Origin: CAKSQF01 sp964568425
GTDB taxonomy: Bacteria > Bacillota > Clostridia > Oscillospirales > CAG-272
Reading direction: 5' to 3'
Assembly (NCBI GenBank): GCA_964568425.1
Contig: CAZMPO010000008.1
Location: 4,566 to 68,565, forward strand
DNA: 64,000 nucleotides
The stretch's first letter is position 1. Every line of letters begins with the position of its first letter. This document shows positions 16,679-25,046 of this stretch, one piece after another. The position numbers and the translations under genes are program-made. Below the pieces are notes generated by a model that made no database searches, was not told where the DNA came from, and saw only the letters and a program-made list of their open reading frames with translations.

Positions 16679-17821
16679 ATGGCTGAATCAAAAAGAGACT
16701 ATTATGAGGTGCTTGGACTCGATAAGAGTGCATCCGCCGATGACATAAAGAGAGCATACAGAAATCTTGCCAAGAAATATCATCCCGATATGAATCCGGG
16801 CGATAAAGAGGCGGAGATCAAGTTCAAAGAGGTCGGAGAGGCGTACGAAATTCTTTCCGATCCCGATAAAAAAGCAAAATATGATGCATATGGTTTTGCG
16901 GGAGTCGATCCGAACGCAGCCGCAGGTAGCGGAGGCTTTGGCGGATTTTCCACCGATTTCGGAGATCTCGGCGATATTTTTTCATCCATATTCGGCGGCG
17001 GAATGGGCGGATCTTCAAGATCATCGCGAAACGGACCGATCAAAGGCGAGAGCCTTCAAGAACAGCTGACGATAACCTTCGAGGAGGCTGTCTTCGGTTG
17101 CAAGAAAGAGATCTCGTATAATCGCATCGAGAAATGTCCCGACTGCTCGGGAAGCGGCGCGGCAAAGGGAAGCTCTGTCGAAACTTGTAAAGTCTGCGGC
17201 GGAAGCGGACAAGTTCGCACCGCACAACAGACAATGTTTGGCATGATGCAGTCCTCACGCCCCTGCGACAGCTGTCGAGGAACAGGTAAGGTTATCAAAA
17301 ATCCTTGCTCTTATTGCAGCGGCAAGGGGTACGTAAGAATCAGAAAAAAGCTTGATCTGAACATTGAGGCAGGAATTGCCGATGGTACGCCAATCGCGGT
17401 TCGCGGATACGGCAATGACGGTCGAAACGGCGGATCAGCCGGCGATCTTATCGTTTATATTCGTGTACTTCCGCATAAATATTTCGAACGCGAGGGCGAC
17501 GATATCTACTTTGAGTATCCGATTTCTTTTGCCGAGGCGGCACTTGGCGCGGAGATAGATGTCCCGACGCTTGTCGAGGGAGAGACCGAAAAGTTCACGA
17601 TCCCCGAGGGCACGCAGACAGGGACGACATTCTGTATAAAAAATCGCGGCGTAAAGCACTTCCGCGGCAGAGGAAACGGAAATCTGTATTTCAGAGTGAA
17701 TGTTGAAACGCCGACAAACCTGAACGAAAAACAGAAAGCAAAGCTCCGCGAATTTGCCGAGGCATGCGGAAATACAGGAGCAGGAAAAAAACGCGGTTTC
17801 GGACGCCGCAAGAATAAATAA
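16679..17821 (+). CDS. dnaJ: Chaperone protein DnaJ (Hsp40)
   Basis: DnaJ delivers substrates to DnaK and stimulates its ATPase. The 380-residue type I protein has a J domain (1-70, HPD in KKYHPDMNPGD), a Gly/Phe-rich linker (about 78-120), four zinc-binding CxxCxGxG-type repeats (CPDCSGSG, CKVCGGSG, CDSCRGTG, CSYCSGKG) and two C-terminal beta domains. AAGGAG lies upstream of ATG 16679. It is separated from dnaK by 142 bases that include a hairpin, and prmA follows 20 bases downstream. Confidence 0.98.
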   Translation: MAESKRDYYEVLGLDKSASADDIKRAYRNLAKKYHPDMNPGDKEAEIKFKEVGEAYEILSDPDKKAKYDAYGFAGVDPNAAAGSGGFGGFSTDFGDLGDIFSSIFGGGMGGSSRSSRNGPIKGESLQEQLTITFEEAVFGCKKEISYNRIEKCPDCSGSGAAKGSSVETCKVCGGSGQVRTAQQTMFGMMQSSRPCDSCRGTGKVIKNPCSYCSGKGYVRIRKKLDLNIEAGIADGTPIAVRGYGNDGRNGGSAGDLIVYIRVLPHKYFEREGDDIYFEYPISFAEAALGAEIDVPTLVEGETEKFTIPEGTQTGTTFCIKNRGVKHFRGRGNGNLYFRVNVETPTNLNEKQKAKLREFAEACGNTGAGKKRGFGRRKNK

Positions 17822-17841
17822 TATAACAAAGAGGAAAGACC

Positions 17842-18765
17842 ATGGATTGGAAACAAATAAAGCTGTCATGTAAAAAAGCCGATCTTGACGATATTTGTGC
17901 TTTTATGAGCATGCTTGATAACGGACTTATGATCGAAGACTACAGTGACATTGATGAAAATCTCAAGCCTGTTTACGGTGAACTGATCGACGACAGCATT
18001 TTGAGTGCAGATCCCGATAAATGTGCGGTCAGCATATTTGTTCCCGAGGAAAAGCCGCTCCCCGAATATATTGCGTTCATTAACGAAAGACTATCTACTC
18101 TCGCCATTGAAGGCTCGGTCGAAATAGTCGGCGTCAAGGAAGAAGATTGGTTTAACGCATGGCGTGCCTATTATCAGCCGGTACATATCGGAAACCGACT
18201 TACAGTTGTGCCTGCATGGCAGGAATACGACGCGGCGGATGGCGAAATAATCGTCAAGATGGATCCCGGTATGGCATTCGGTACAGGGACGCACGAGACC
18301 ACTCGCCTTTGCGCCGCAATGGTCGAGAAACACATGCCAACCGGAGCAAGAGTGCTTGATATAGGAACGGGAAGCGGCATACTTTCGCTTTTTGCCCTAA
18401 AGCTCGGCGCATCATCGGCAAACGCGTATGATATCGATCCCGTAGCGGTCCGAGTCGCCAAGGAAAACGCTGTCGACAACTCGGTCGAAAATTTCATCTG
18501 CGACACGTCCGATCTTCTGAAAAATGTTGATCTGACCAATGGAAAGTACGATTTTGCCATGGCGAATATCGTTGCCGACATTCTCATCAGAATGTCATAT
18601 GATGTCTCTGATTATCTTTCACCGAACGCAAAACTCGTTTGTTCGGGTATAATTGAGGGCAGGGCGGATGATGTAATAAAGGCAATGGAAGACGTCGGAC
18701 TTGTTCTTTGTGATCAGGCATCCGAAAATGATTGGAAGGTCCTTGTTTTCGAAAATCGAGCATAG
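17842..18765 (+). CDS. prmA: Ribosomal protein L11 methyltransferase
   Basis: PrmA trimethylates ribosomal protein L11 using S-adenosylmethionine. The 307-residue protein has an N-terminal substrate-recognition domain (1-95), then DWFNAWRAYYQPVHIGNRL, the conserved DPGMAFGTGTHETTRLC, motif I VLDIGTGSGILSLFALKLGA, motif II YDIDPVAV and the late motif MANIVADILI. prmA after dnaJ is a common Gram-positive arrangement and supports both the call and the operon. GAGGAAAG precedes ATG 17842. A short palindrome (18767-18783) follows the stop. Confidence 0.96.
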   Translation: MDWKQIKLSCKKADLDDICAFMSMLDNGLMIEDYSDIDENLKPVYGELIDDSILSADPDKCAVSIFVPEEKPLPEYIAFINERLSTLAIEGSVEIVGVKEEDWFNAWRAYYQPVHIGNRLTVVPAWQEYDAADGEIIVKMDPGMAFGTGTHETTRLCAAMVEKHMPTGARVLDIGTGSGILSLFALKLGASSANAYDIDPVAVRVAKENAVDNSVENFICDTSDLLKNVDLTNGKYDFAMANIVADILIRMSYDVSDYLSPNAKLVCSGIIEGRADDVIKAMEDVGLVLCDQASENDWKVLVFENRA

Positions 18766-18791
18766 GTTGTAAAGAGTTTACAATTAGATAC

Positions 18792-18820
18792 TTGATTTAC
18801 ATCTCTTTGTATGATAAAAT
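18792..18820 (+). promoter_or_regulatory. Probable sigma-A promoter for the lipoprotein gene
   Basis: TTGATT at 18792-18797, a 17-base spacer and TAAAAT at 18815-18820, about 100 bases ahead of the lipoprotein start. Confidence 0.5.
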
Positions 18821-18923
18821 AGTCGGCGTCGATCGGCAATCGGCAATAATTGAAGGATCGTTTATATCCGACGGTCGATTCGAAAGCTGAGTCAAAATAA
18901 AAATGAAAGGAACGCAAAATTCC

Positions 18924-19355
18924 ATGAAAAAAAGTTTATCGGCATTCCTATGTGTTTTGGCGGCACTCACATTGTCGCTTACTCTCGCATCATGCGCATC
19001 GGGTGATGGCAATATCACAACGATCAGGTCAAACAACACCTACCTTCCTCAGAGCACGACATCACCGACATTTTCGACCTCAAAACCAACATCTGACACG
19101 ACCACAGATAATTTGACCTTCCCTCAGCAGACGACAGTCTCGGATGTGACGACATCGACGCAGTCCCCGATCGTAACGACCGAGAATAAATCTCCCGTCA
19201 CGACAAAAGCTCCGACGACCGATCCGATCAAACCGGTAACGACGTCGGGCACCACCACTACCACCACAACGACTGCGGCAATGGTTACGAACGCACCGCA
19301 AACAACGACTTCCGGTTCAGGCGGAGGATGGGGTCCGATAAAACCGCTTACCTGA
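18924..19355 (+). CDS. Small Thr-rich lipoprotein of unknown function
   Basis: A 143-residue protein with a lipoprotein signal: basic MKKS, a hydrophobic core, and the lipobox LASC with Cys 24 as the lipidated residue. The mature part is almost entirely Thr/Ser/Pro low-complexity sequence (TTTSTQSP-like and a run of about 10 Thr near residue 110), ending in a Gly/Trp segment. No domain is recognisable; it looks like a surface-exposed, possibly glycosylated stalk. ATG 18924 is preferred because AAAGGAA (18906-18912) would be its ribosome binding site; ATG 18903 lies upstream of that site. The YitT-type gene follows 9 bases downstream. Confidence 0.75.
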   Translation: MKKSLSAFLCVLAALTLSLTLASCASGDGNITTIRSNNTYLPQSTTSPTFSTSKPTSDTTTDNLTFPQQTTVSDVTTSTQSPIVTTENKSPVTTKAPTTDPIKPVTTSGTTTTTTTTAAMVTNAPQTTTSGSGGGWGPIKPLT

Positions 19356-19364
19356 TTCTCGCAA

Positions 19365-20258
19365 ATGGATTCACAAAATATCAGTAATAAATCGAATACG
19401 ACACAAAACAAGAGTGGTCTGAAAGCAGTTGCCGATCTTCTGCTCATGACGCTCGGTGTAGTCATAATGACGATCGGTGTCTACTTTTTCAAGATACCAA
19501 ACGGCTTTTCGACAGGCGGCGTGAGCGGTGTCGGTGTTCTGCTGGGTAAGATCACCCCGATCTCTCCCGCGACGCTTATCTCGGCAATCAATGTTCTATT
19601 GCTTCTTGTCGGTTTTATTTTCTTGGGCAAAGGAACTGGGATCAAGACCGTCTATTGCAGTCTTATGTTCTCGGGACTCACAATGCTTCTCGAAAAAACC
19701 GTTCCGCTTGAGACAACTCTCTCCGATCAGCCATTTCTTGAGCTTGTTTATGCGATCATACTGACAGGCATCGGATCGGCTATCATGTTCAATTGTGATG
19801 CGTCATCGGGCGGTACCGACATAATCGCGCTTATATTAAAGAAATATACACGGCTTGATGTCGGCAAGGCACTCCTGTGCTCGGATTCGGTGATCGCTTT
19901 CAGCGCGTTTTTCGTTTTTGACATAAAAACGGGGCTTTTCTCGGTCCTTGGTCTGTTTGCAAAGGCTTTTCTCGTAGATGAAATGATCGAAAAATTCAAC
20001 AGTTGTAAATACTTCATTATAATCACATCTTATCCTGATAAGATGGTAGATTATATCATGAAAAATCTTCATCACGGTGCAACTGTCAGCGATGCTCTCG
20101 GGCAATATACCGGTGAGAAAAAGTATATGGTTCATACCGTGTGTAAACGAGTTGAGAGCATTCATCTCCGCCGCTATGTTAAGTCGGTCGATCCCGGATC
20201 GTTTGTTATAATAACAACGAGCAGTGAGATAATCGGTCGCGGATTTCGCGCTGTTTGA
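19365..20258 (+). CDS. YitT family membrane protein (DUF161 + DUF2179)
   Basis: A 297-residue protein with five to six membrane helices (about 20-195), including the family stretch TIGVYFFKIPNGFSTGGVSGVG and DASSGGTDIIALILKKY. A cytoplasmic DUF2179-like C-terminal domain follows (about 215-290, KYFIIITSYPDKM...LHHGATVSDALGQYTGEKKYMVHTV). This domain order is that of Bacillus YitT/YqfU relatives, whose function is unknown. The ribosome binding site is weak and the gap to the lipoprotein gene is only 9 bases, so translation may be coupled. A strong terminator follows immediately. Confidence 0.92.
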   Translation: MDSQNISNKSNTTQNKSGLKAVADLLLMTLGVVIMTIGVYFFKIPNGFSTGGVSGVGVLLGKITPISPATLISAINVLLLLVGFIFLGKGTGIKTVYCSLMFSGLTMLLEKTVPLETTLSDQPFLELVYAIILTGIGSAIMFNCDASSGGTDIIALILKKYTRLDVGKALLCSDSVIAFSAFFVFDIKTGLFSVLGLFAKAFLVDEMIEKFNSCKYFIIITSYPDKMVDYIMKNLHHGATVSDALGQYTGEKKYMVHTVCKRVESIHLRRYVKSVDPGSFVIITTSSEIIGRGFRAV

Positions 20259-20259
20259 T

Positions 20260-20302
20260 AAAATTCCCGAGAAACAGGTCAAGACCTTTTCTCGGGAATT
20301 TT
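20260..20302 (+). terminator. Strong hairpin terminator after the YitT-type gene
   Basis: A perfect 15-base arm pair (20260-20274 and 20288-20302) enclosing an inner AGGTC/GACCT stem; the 3' arm ends in TTTT. It starts 2 bases after the stop codon. Confidence 0.9.
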
Positions 20303-20342
20303 GCTTGCAAATGTAAATTATTTTCGTGTATTGCTTTTTCAC

Positions 20343-20370
20343 TTGACTTTGAGAAAAAATGCGGTATAAT
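20343..20370 (+). promoter_or_regulatory. Sigma-A promoter, TTGACT-16-TATAAT
   Basis: TTGACT at 20343-20348, a 16-base spacer and TATAAT at 20365-20370, upstream of the membrane-anchored protein and the VanY gene. Confidence 0.7.
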
Positions 20371-20416
20371 AATAAGTGAACAGCAACAAATCATTAAAAG
20401 AAAGGCGGTGCTGACC

Positions 20417-21010
20417 GTGTCTAAAAAAAGCAAAAGAAGGGCACTTGCGAGAAAAAGATTTACTCTGTTTTTTATCTCGGTGCTCGTCGTCACGCTCTCG
20501 CTTGCTATTCTGCTCGCATCATCGCTTTTCGTCTTCTTAAATCTTCCGTCAATTGGCATATTCGAAAAAAAATACACATTTAAAATCGGCGCGGATAACG
20601 CTAAGTCTCGAAAATCGTTTTCATACGACAAAAAAGCGGTCATGCGCGACGGAGAACTTTGCCTGAACTTTTCATATATTGCCGAGACATGCGGATTTTC
20701 GGTATCGGGCGACAGTTCGGAGCTTAAATATCTCCTTAGAAACTCAGCAAACGACAAGATCTTGATAGTCCCGGGTGATGTGACAGTCGATATCTGCGGA
20801 ACAAAAGCAAAAATGTCAACGCCTGCCTATTTTTCACCAAACGGAGATTTGTTTTTGCCATGCTCCTTCGTCGAAAATTTCATTGATGGGGTGACGATCG
20901 AACAGGACGAAAAAAATGATCATCTGTACTATATTACATACAATTCGGAAGGGGCTTTTTCGCTCACCGTGAGGTCGCCGCAAAAAGAGTCGGTCGTTCC
21001 CGAACAATAG
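20417..21010 (+). CDS. Membrane-anchored protein with stalk-like domain
   Basis: A 197-residue protein: very basic cytoplasmic N-terminus (SKKSKRRALARKR), one membrane helix (about 20-45), and an extracellular beta-rich domain. The outer part, roughly residues 70-175, has the rhythm of the copper amine oxidase N-terminal-like stalk domain (PF07833), for example LCLNFSYIAETCGF and PAYFSPNGDLFLPCSFVENF. That assignment is tentative. The start is GTG 20417, 11 bases after AAAGG; GTG 20408 sits on the ribosome binding site. A longer reading from 20255 runs through the terminator and is rejected. It lies 37 bases before the VanY-type gene, so a joint cell-wall role is likely. Confidence 0.75.
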   Translation: MSKKSKRRALARKRFTLFFISVLVVTLSLAILLASSLFVFLNLPSIGIFEKKYTFKIGADNAKSRKSFSYDKKAVMRDGELCLNFSYIAETCGFSVSGDSSELKYLLRNSANDKILIVPGDVTVDICGTKAKMSTPAYFSPNGDLFLPCSFVENFIDGVTIEQDEKNDHLYYITYNSEGAFSLTVRSPQKESVVPEQ

Positions 21011-21047
21011 CTCGTTTTTTCGTTTATAAGAAAGGATGTCATAACAA

Positions 21048-22205
21048 ATGATAAGAAGGTTTTTGACCGTTTTTGCGATATTTTTCCTTTTGACCGTTAT
21101 AGTTTGCTCTGTTATCATTCTCTCGAAGCAGGATAAAGCACCTACAACTTTCACCTCGGATCTACCGACGATCGTCACAACGGCGATCAAAGCGACAAAC
21201 AAGACCACTTCCGATGGAGAACAGATTTCGACCACAAGAGTAAACCCCAAAACCACAACAAAAAGTTTAACTACAACAAAACCTCAAACCGATAAAGTAC
21301 CCGTAACAGAGGTAAAAACACAAGGTGTGACGACTATGCCCCAAACAACAGTTCCGAAAACCGAGTCTCCGATAACAACGGCCAAACCGATCACAACAAC
21401 GACAACTGTAAAAGCAACAACGACTGCCGCACCGCCGGTCACCGCAAAACCGATCGATTACAACATCTATATCGATCCGAGCGGTGATGATTGGAGCGAT
21501 CAATATTTATTGCTCGTTAATGCAAGCAACCCTATCGCTCCCGACTACGAAAAGTCGGTAAGCCCACTCTCGAACATCGTTTCCTCATCGATCATTACCG
21601 AATATAACTACGGGAGGTTCATGAATTTCGAACTGAACGAATGCGCACTTCGGGCACTTACCGCTATGATACTCGAAGCGGAAAAGGATGGAATAAAAAA
21701 TCTTTACTCGATAAGCTCTTACAGAAATTATGCTTTTCAGGAAAGGCTGTTCGCAAATAATGTAAAGCTGACACACAATTTTCTTTGTCAGCCCTGCGGC
21801 GTAAACTGGATCGGAAAGTCGTCAACATGCCCTGTTTGCGGTCAAAAAGCGAGCGGCGAGCTTCCTGTCTCGACCGAGGAAAAAGAAAAGAATGTCGCCA
21901 CCTATTCCTGCCGACCCGGTACGAGTGATCATCAAACAGGACTCGTTGTCGATCTCGTACAAACATCATTGCCCAACAAGTACCTTCATCTGATCCAAGA
22001 GTTCGGTGATACAGCGGCAGGGAAGTGGCTGGAAGAGAATTGCACAAGATTTGGGTTCATATTAAGATTCCCCAAGGACAAGGAGGATATCACCGGAATA
22101 ATCTACGAGCCATGGCATTTTCGCTTTGTCGGAAAAACTCACGCCGAAAAGATGCGCGAACTCGGGATGTGCCTTGAAGAATACACCGAATATCTCTCAA
22201 AATAA
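21048..22205 (+). CDS. VanY-type D-Ala-D-Ala carboxypeptidase with Cys4 insert
   Basis: A 385-residue secreted or anchored peptidase of family M15B that trims D-alanine from peptidoglycan stems. It has a membrane helix (5-26), a Thr/Pro-rich linker (about 33-135) and a catalytic domain (about 190-385). Zinc and active-site residues are visible in SCRPGTSDHQTGLVVDL (H295, D302) and in YEPWHFRFVG (E354, H357). Between SSYRNYAFQERLF and SCRPGTS there is an insert with two CxxC pairs, LCQPC and TCPVC (C247, C250, C261, C264), looking like a zinc ribbon, which is not part of the canonical VanY fold as I know it. AGAAAGGATG precedes ATG 21048. Confidence 0.92.
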   Translation: MIRRFLTVFAIFFLLTVIVCSVIILSKQDKAPTTFTSDLPTIVTTAIKATNKTTSDGEQISTTRVNPKTTTKSLTTTKPQTDKVPVTEVKTQGVTTMPQTTVPKTESPITTAKPITTTTTVKATTTAAPPVTAKPIDYNIYIDPSGDDWSDQYLLLVNASNPIAPDYEKSVSPLSNIVSSSIITEYNYGRFMNFELNECALRALTAMILEAEKDGIKNLYSISSYRNYAFQERLFANNVKLTHNFLCQPCGVNWIGKSSTCPVCGQKASGELPVSTEEKEKNVATYSCRPGTSDHQTGLVVDLVQTSLPNKYLHLIQEFGDTAAGKWLEENCTRFGFILRFPKDKEDITGIIYEPWHFRFVGKTHAEKMRELGMCLEEYTEYLSK

Positions 22206-22337
22206 TTCCTAAAAATCACACCGTAAACGGCGAATTTCCCCTATAAATTCGGCTAAAACCAAATGAATTACATGTGCTTTTTGCCGAATGTAAAAAGAAT
22301 GTGTCATAGTATAAATTATATTTGTGCATTCTGCCAC

Positions 22338-22366
22338 TTGATTTTTTTAAGACAATATGCTATAAT
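22338..22366 (+). promoter_or_regulatory. Sigma-A promoter for tRNA-Glu
   Basis: TTGATT at 22338-22343, a 17-base spacer and TATAAT at 22361-22366. The predicted start site is 6-8 bases before the tRNA 5' end. Confidence 0.85.
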
Positions 22367-22379
22367 ATGCAGGCAATGA

Positions 22380-22454
22380 GGCCTGTTGGTCAAGCGGTTA
22401 AGACGTCGCCCTCTCACGGCGAAAACATGGGTTCGATTCCCGTACGGGTCACCA
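22380..22454 (+). tRNA. tRNA-Glu (anticodon CTC)
   Basis: A 75-base tRNA with encoded CCA. The acceptor GGCCTGT pairs with ACGGGTC (two G-T pairs). The D arm carries GGTCAAGCGGTTAAGAC. The anticodon stem TCGCC/GGCGA holds the 7-base loop CTCTCAC, giving anticodon CTC for glutamate GAG codons. The T loop is GTTCGATTC. It is a single-gene transcript with its own promoter and a terminator just downstream. Confidence 0.97.
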
Positions 22455-22458
22455 AAAT

Positions 22459-22487
22459 AAAAACGCACACTGATGTGTGCGTTTTTT
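22459..22487 (+). terminator. Terminator after tRNA-Glu
   Basis: ACGCACAC and GTGTGCGT form an 8-base stem with a TGAT loop, followed by TTTTTT (22482-22487). Confidence 0.9.
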
Positions 22488-22660
22488 GCATATATATGCA
22501 AATTGTTGAAAAAGCACAAGTAATTATGCGTATATCAAAAATTTTCGTAAAAAATGTCAATTACATACCCTTTAACGAACAATTTTCGCAAAAACATCAC
22601 TTTTTCAAGAAATATTTTAGAGAAAAGGCGGATGCGGCGTTATACTGCCGCTAAAGTGAT

Positions 22661-23902
22661 ATGAAATTTAATGCAATTGTTGGACAATCGGGCGGACCAA
22701 CATCCGCTATTAACGCGACTCTTGCCGGCGTGATCTCCGAGGCACTCGCCTCCGAGTTTATAGATACCCTCTATGGTGCAAAAAACGGCATCGACGGCAT
22801 CATCTCCGACGATTTGGTCAACTTGACCGATCTCTTTTCGGGTGATGGTGCAAGTGAAGATCTTGAACTTTTGAAGACGACACCTGCCGCCGCACTCGGT
22901 TCGTGCCGACACAAGCTCCCTAAAAGCGCGGATGACGATAGCAATGGTATTTACGCAAAGCTTTTCGAAGCTTTTAAAAAGTATAACATAGGCTATTTCT
23001 TCTATATCGGCGGAAACGATTCGATGGATACGGTCATGAAGCTCAGCTCTGTTGCAAAACAGTTTGGAGCCGAGCATATCAGGTTTATCGGCGTACCGAA
23101 AACGATCGATAACGATCTTTGTGAGACCGATCATACCCCCGGATACGGATCGGCGGCAAAATATATCGCGTCTGTCATGCAGGGCGTCCTTTACGACTGC
23201 GCTGTGTATACAGTCAGATCGGTGACGATCGTCGAGATCATGGGACGCGATTCAGGCTGGCTCACATGTGCCGCCGCACTGCCGAGGCTTAACGGCAGAG
23301 CACCTGATTATGTCTATCTGCCCGAGGTAGATTTTGACAACGAAAAATTCATAAACGATATCAAGAAAGCTCACGAGACTCATCCGAATGTTGTCGTAGC
23401 CGTTTCCGAGGGTATCAGATATTCGGACGGCAGATATGTCGGTGAGAGCAATCAAAGCGGTGCGACCGATGTCTTCGGACACAAATATCTCGCCGGAGCA
23501 GGCAAGACGCTCGAACAGCTCGTCAAGGCAGAGCTTGGTTGCAAGGTCAGATCCTTTGAACTCAGTCTACCGCAAAGAAGTGCATCATTCTGTCTTTCGC
23601 TTTGCGACATTGAAGAATCATTCGGTGTCGGAAAAGCAGCGGTCAATGCCGCAAAGAAAGGCGAGAGCGGTGTTGTGCTTGCTTATGTTCGATCGAGCGA
23701 CGCGAACGAGTACAAGATCACATATGAGTCGGTTGACATAACAAAAGCCGCAAATCGCGTAAAAACGGTCCCTGTAGAGTTTATCTCGCACGATCACAAC
23801 AATGTCACCGACAAATGCCTTGAATACATTTCTCCGATGCTTCTCGGAGAACCCAAGCTTAAGTACATGAACGGAATCCCCGTTCATTACATAATAAAAT
23901 AA
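22661..23902 (+). CDS. 6-phosphofructokinase, pyrophosphate-dependent type
   Basis: The 413-residue enzyme phosphorylates fructose 6-phosphate at C1 in glycolysis. The family N-terminus is GQSGGPTSAINAT (8-20). Two diagnostic positions point to pyrophosphate as phosphoryl donor: GGND (117-120), with Asp where ATP enzymes have Gly, and PKTIDND (146-152), with Lys where ATP enzymes have Gly. MGRDSGWL, which binds fructose 6-phosphate, is present. PPi-type enzymes are reversible. The ribosome binding site is weak and a small GCGG/CCGC hairpin lies just upstream of ATG 22661. serC follows 37 bases later. Confidence 0.95.
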   Translation: MKFNAIVGQSGGPTSAINATLAGVISEALASEFIDTLYGAKNGIDGIISDDLVNLTDLFSGDGASEDLELLKTTPAAALGSCRHKLPKSADDDSNGIYAKLFEAFKKYNIGYFFYIGGNDSMDTVMKLSSVAKQFGAEHIRFIGVPKTIDNDLCETDHTPGYGSAAKYIASVMQGVLYDCAVYTVRSVTIVEIMGRDSGWLTCAAALPRLNGRAPDYVYLPEVDFDNEKFINDIKKAHETHPNVVVAVSEGIRYSDGRYVGESNQSGATDVFGHKYLAGAGKTLEQLVKAELGCKVRSFELSLPQRSASFCLSLCDIEESFGVGKAAVNAAKKGESGVVLAYVRSSDANEYKITYESVDITKAANRVKTVPVEFISHDHNNVTDKCLEYISPMLLGEPKLKYMNGIPVHYIIK

Positions 23903-23939
23903 TCAAAAAAACAAAATCAGAAACAAAGAGGTAAAAAAG

Positions 23940-25040
23940 ATGAACAGACGCTACACTTTTTCGGCAGGTCCGTCAATGATCCCCGCAGCCGTTCTCGAGA
24001 AGGCGGCAGAGGGTCTTATCAACTATAACGGCAGTGGATTTTCGGTAATGGAGATGAGTCACCGATCGTCCGACTTCGAAAAGATACTTTCCGACGCTGA
24101 GTCTGATCTTCGATCTCTGCTCAATATTCCCGATAATTACAAAGTCCTTTTCCTTCAGGGAGGAGCATCTACGCAGTTTTCTGCCGTTCCGCTCAATCTC
24201 CTTTTCGGCAGCGGCAAAGCTGACTATGTCGTGACAGGACTTTTCTCGAAAAAAGCATACGCTGAGGCGCAAAAATATGGCGATATAAGGCTCGTTTCGT
24301 CGTCTGCCGACAAGAACTTCACCTACATTCCGAAGCTCACAAAAGACGATTTCAGACCCGATGCCGATTATGTCCACATCTGCTTCAACAACACTATCTA
24401 CGGAACAAAATGGAACTACATCCCCGACACGGGTGATATTCCTCTTGTTGCCGATATGTCTTCCTGCATCCTCTCCGAGCCGATTGATGTGTCGAAATTC
24501 GGACTTATCTATGCAGGCGCGCAGAAAAACATGGGTCCGTCCGGCGTTACTATCGTAATCGTCCGCGACGACTTGATCGGTCACATTCGCGAGAACGCAC
24601 CTGCAATGTTTGACTATAAGCTCATGGCTGATAACGACTCCATGTACAACACGCCTCCTTGCTGGTCGATCTACATGGCAGGACTTGTATACAAGTGGGT
24701 GCTCTCAATGGGCGGAACGCAGGCAATGGCAGAGCTTAACCAAAAGAAGGCAAAGCTTTTCTATGACTATCTTGACAGCCAAGATTACTATGTCAACACA
24801 GTTGAACCCGAGTGCCGTTCGCTTATGAATGTCACATTTGTCACCGGCGACCCCGATCTTGATAAGCTTTTTGTAAAGCAGGCTACCGAGGCAGGTTTTG
24901 TCAGCCTTAAGGGTCACCGCAGTGTCGGCGGTATGCGTGCATCCATCTACAATGCGATGCCGTACGAAGCCATCGATGCTCTTGTAAACTTTATGAAGGA
25001 ATTTGCCGCGGCAAATCCTAAAAAAGCGACGGAGGTGTAA
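23940..25040 (+). CDS. serC: Phosphoserine aminotransferase
   Basis: SerC converts 3-phosphohydroxypyruvate and glutamate to phosphoserine with PLP, the second step of serine synthesis. The 366-residue protein has the family opening RRYTFSAGPSMIPAAVLEKA, the LFLQGGASTQFSAVPLNL phosphate-cup region, the PLP-lysine motif YAGAQKNMGPSGVTIVI and the C-terminal SLKGHRSVGGMRASIYNAMP. GAGGTAAAA precedes ATG 23940. serA follows 6 bases later, so the first two enzymes of the pathway are cotranscribed; no serB is seen nearby. Confidence 0.98.
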   Translation: MNRRYTFSAGPSMIPAAVLEKAAEGLINYNGSGFSVMEMSHRSSDFEKILSDAESDLRSLLNIPDNYKVLFLQGGASTQFSAVPLNLLFGSGKADYVVTGLFSKKAYAEAQKYGDIRLVSSSADKNFTYIPKLTKDDFRPDADYVHICFNNTIYGTKWNYIPDTGDIPLVADMSSCILSEPIDVSKFGLIYAGAQKNMGPSGVTIVIVRDDLIGHIRENAPAMFDYKLMADNDSMYNTPPCWSIYMAGLVYKWVLSMGGTQAMAELNQKKAKLFYDYLDSQDYYVNTVEPECRSLMNVTFVTGDPDLDKLFVKQATEAGFVSLKGHRSVGGMRASIYNAMPYEAIDALVNFMKEFAAANPKKATEV

Positions 25041-25046
25041 GCTGTC

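Noticed and set aside
19080..19301. Arg/Gly-rich open frame opposite the Thr-rich lipoprotein gene
   Set aside because: It is the reverse reading of ACG/ACA-rich codons; no start signals.
18950..19330. Possible tandem repeat in the Thr-rich lipoprotein
   Set aside because: The Thr codons are varied and no fixed repeat unit is seen, so it is compositional bias only.
20255..20416. N-terminal extension of the stalk-like membrane protein
   Set aside because: It would be translated through the terminator at 20260-20302 and upstream of the promoter at 20343-20370.
22322..22654. Open frame spanning the tRNA-Glu gene
   Set aside because: It covers the promoter, tRNA and terminator and has no ribosome binding site.
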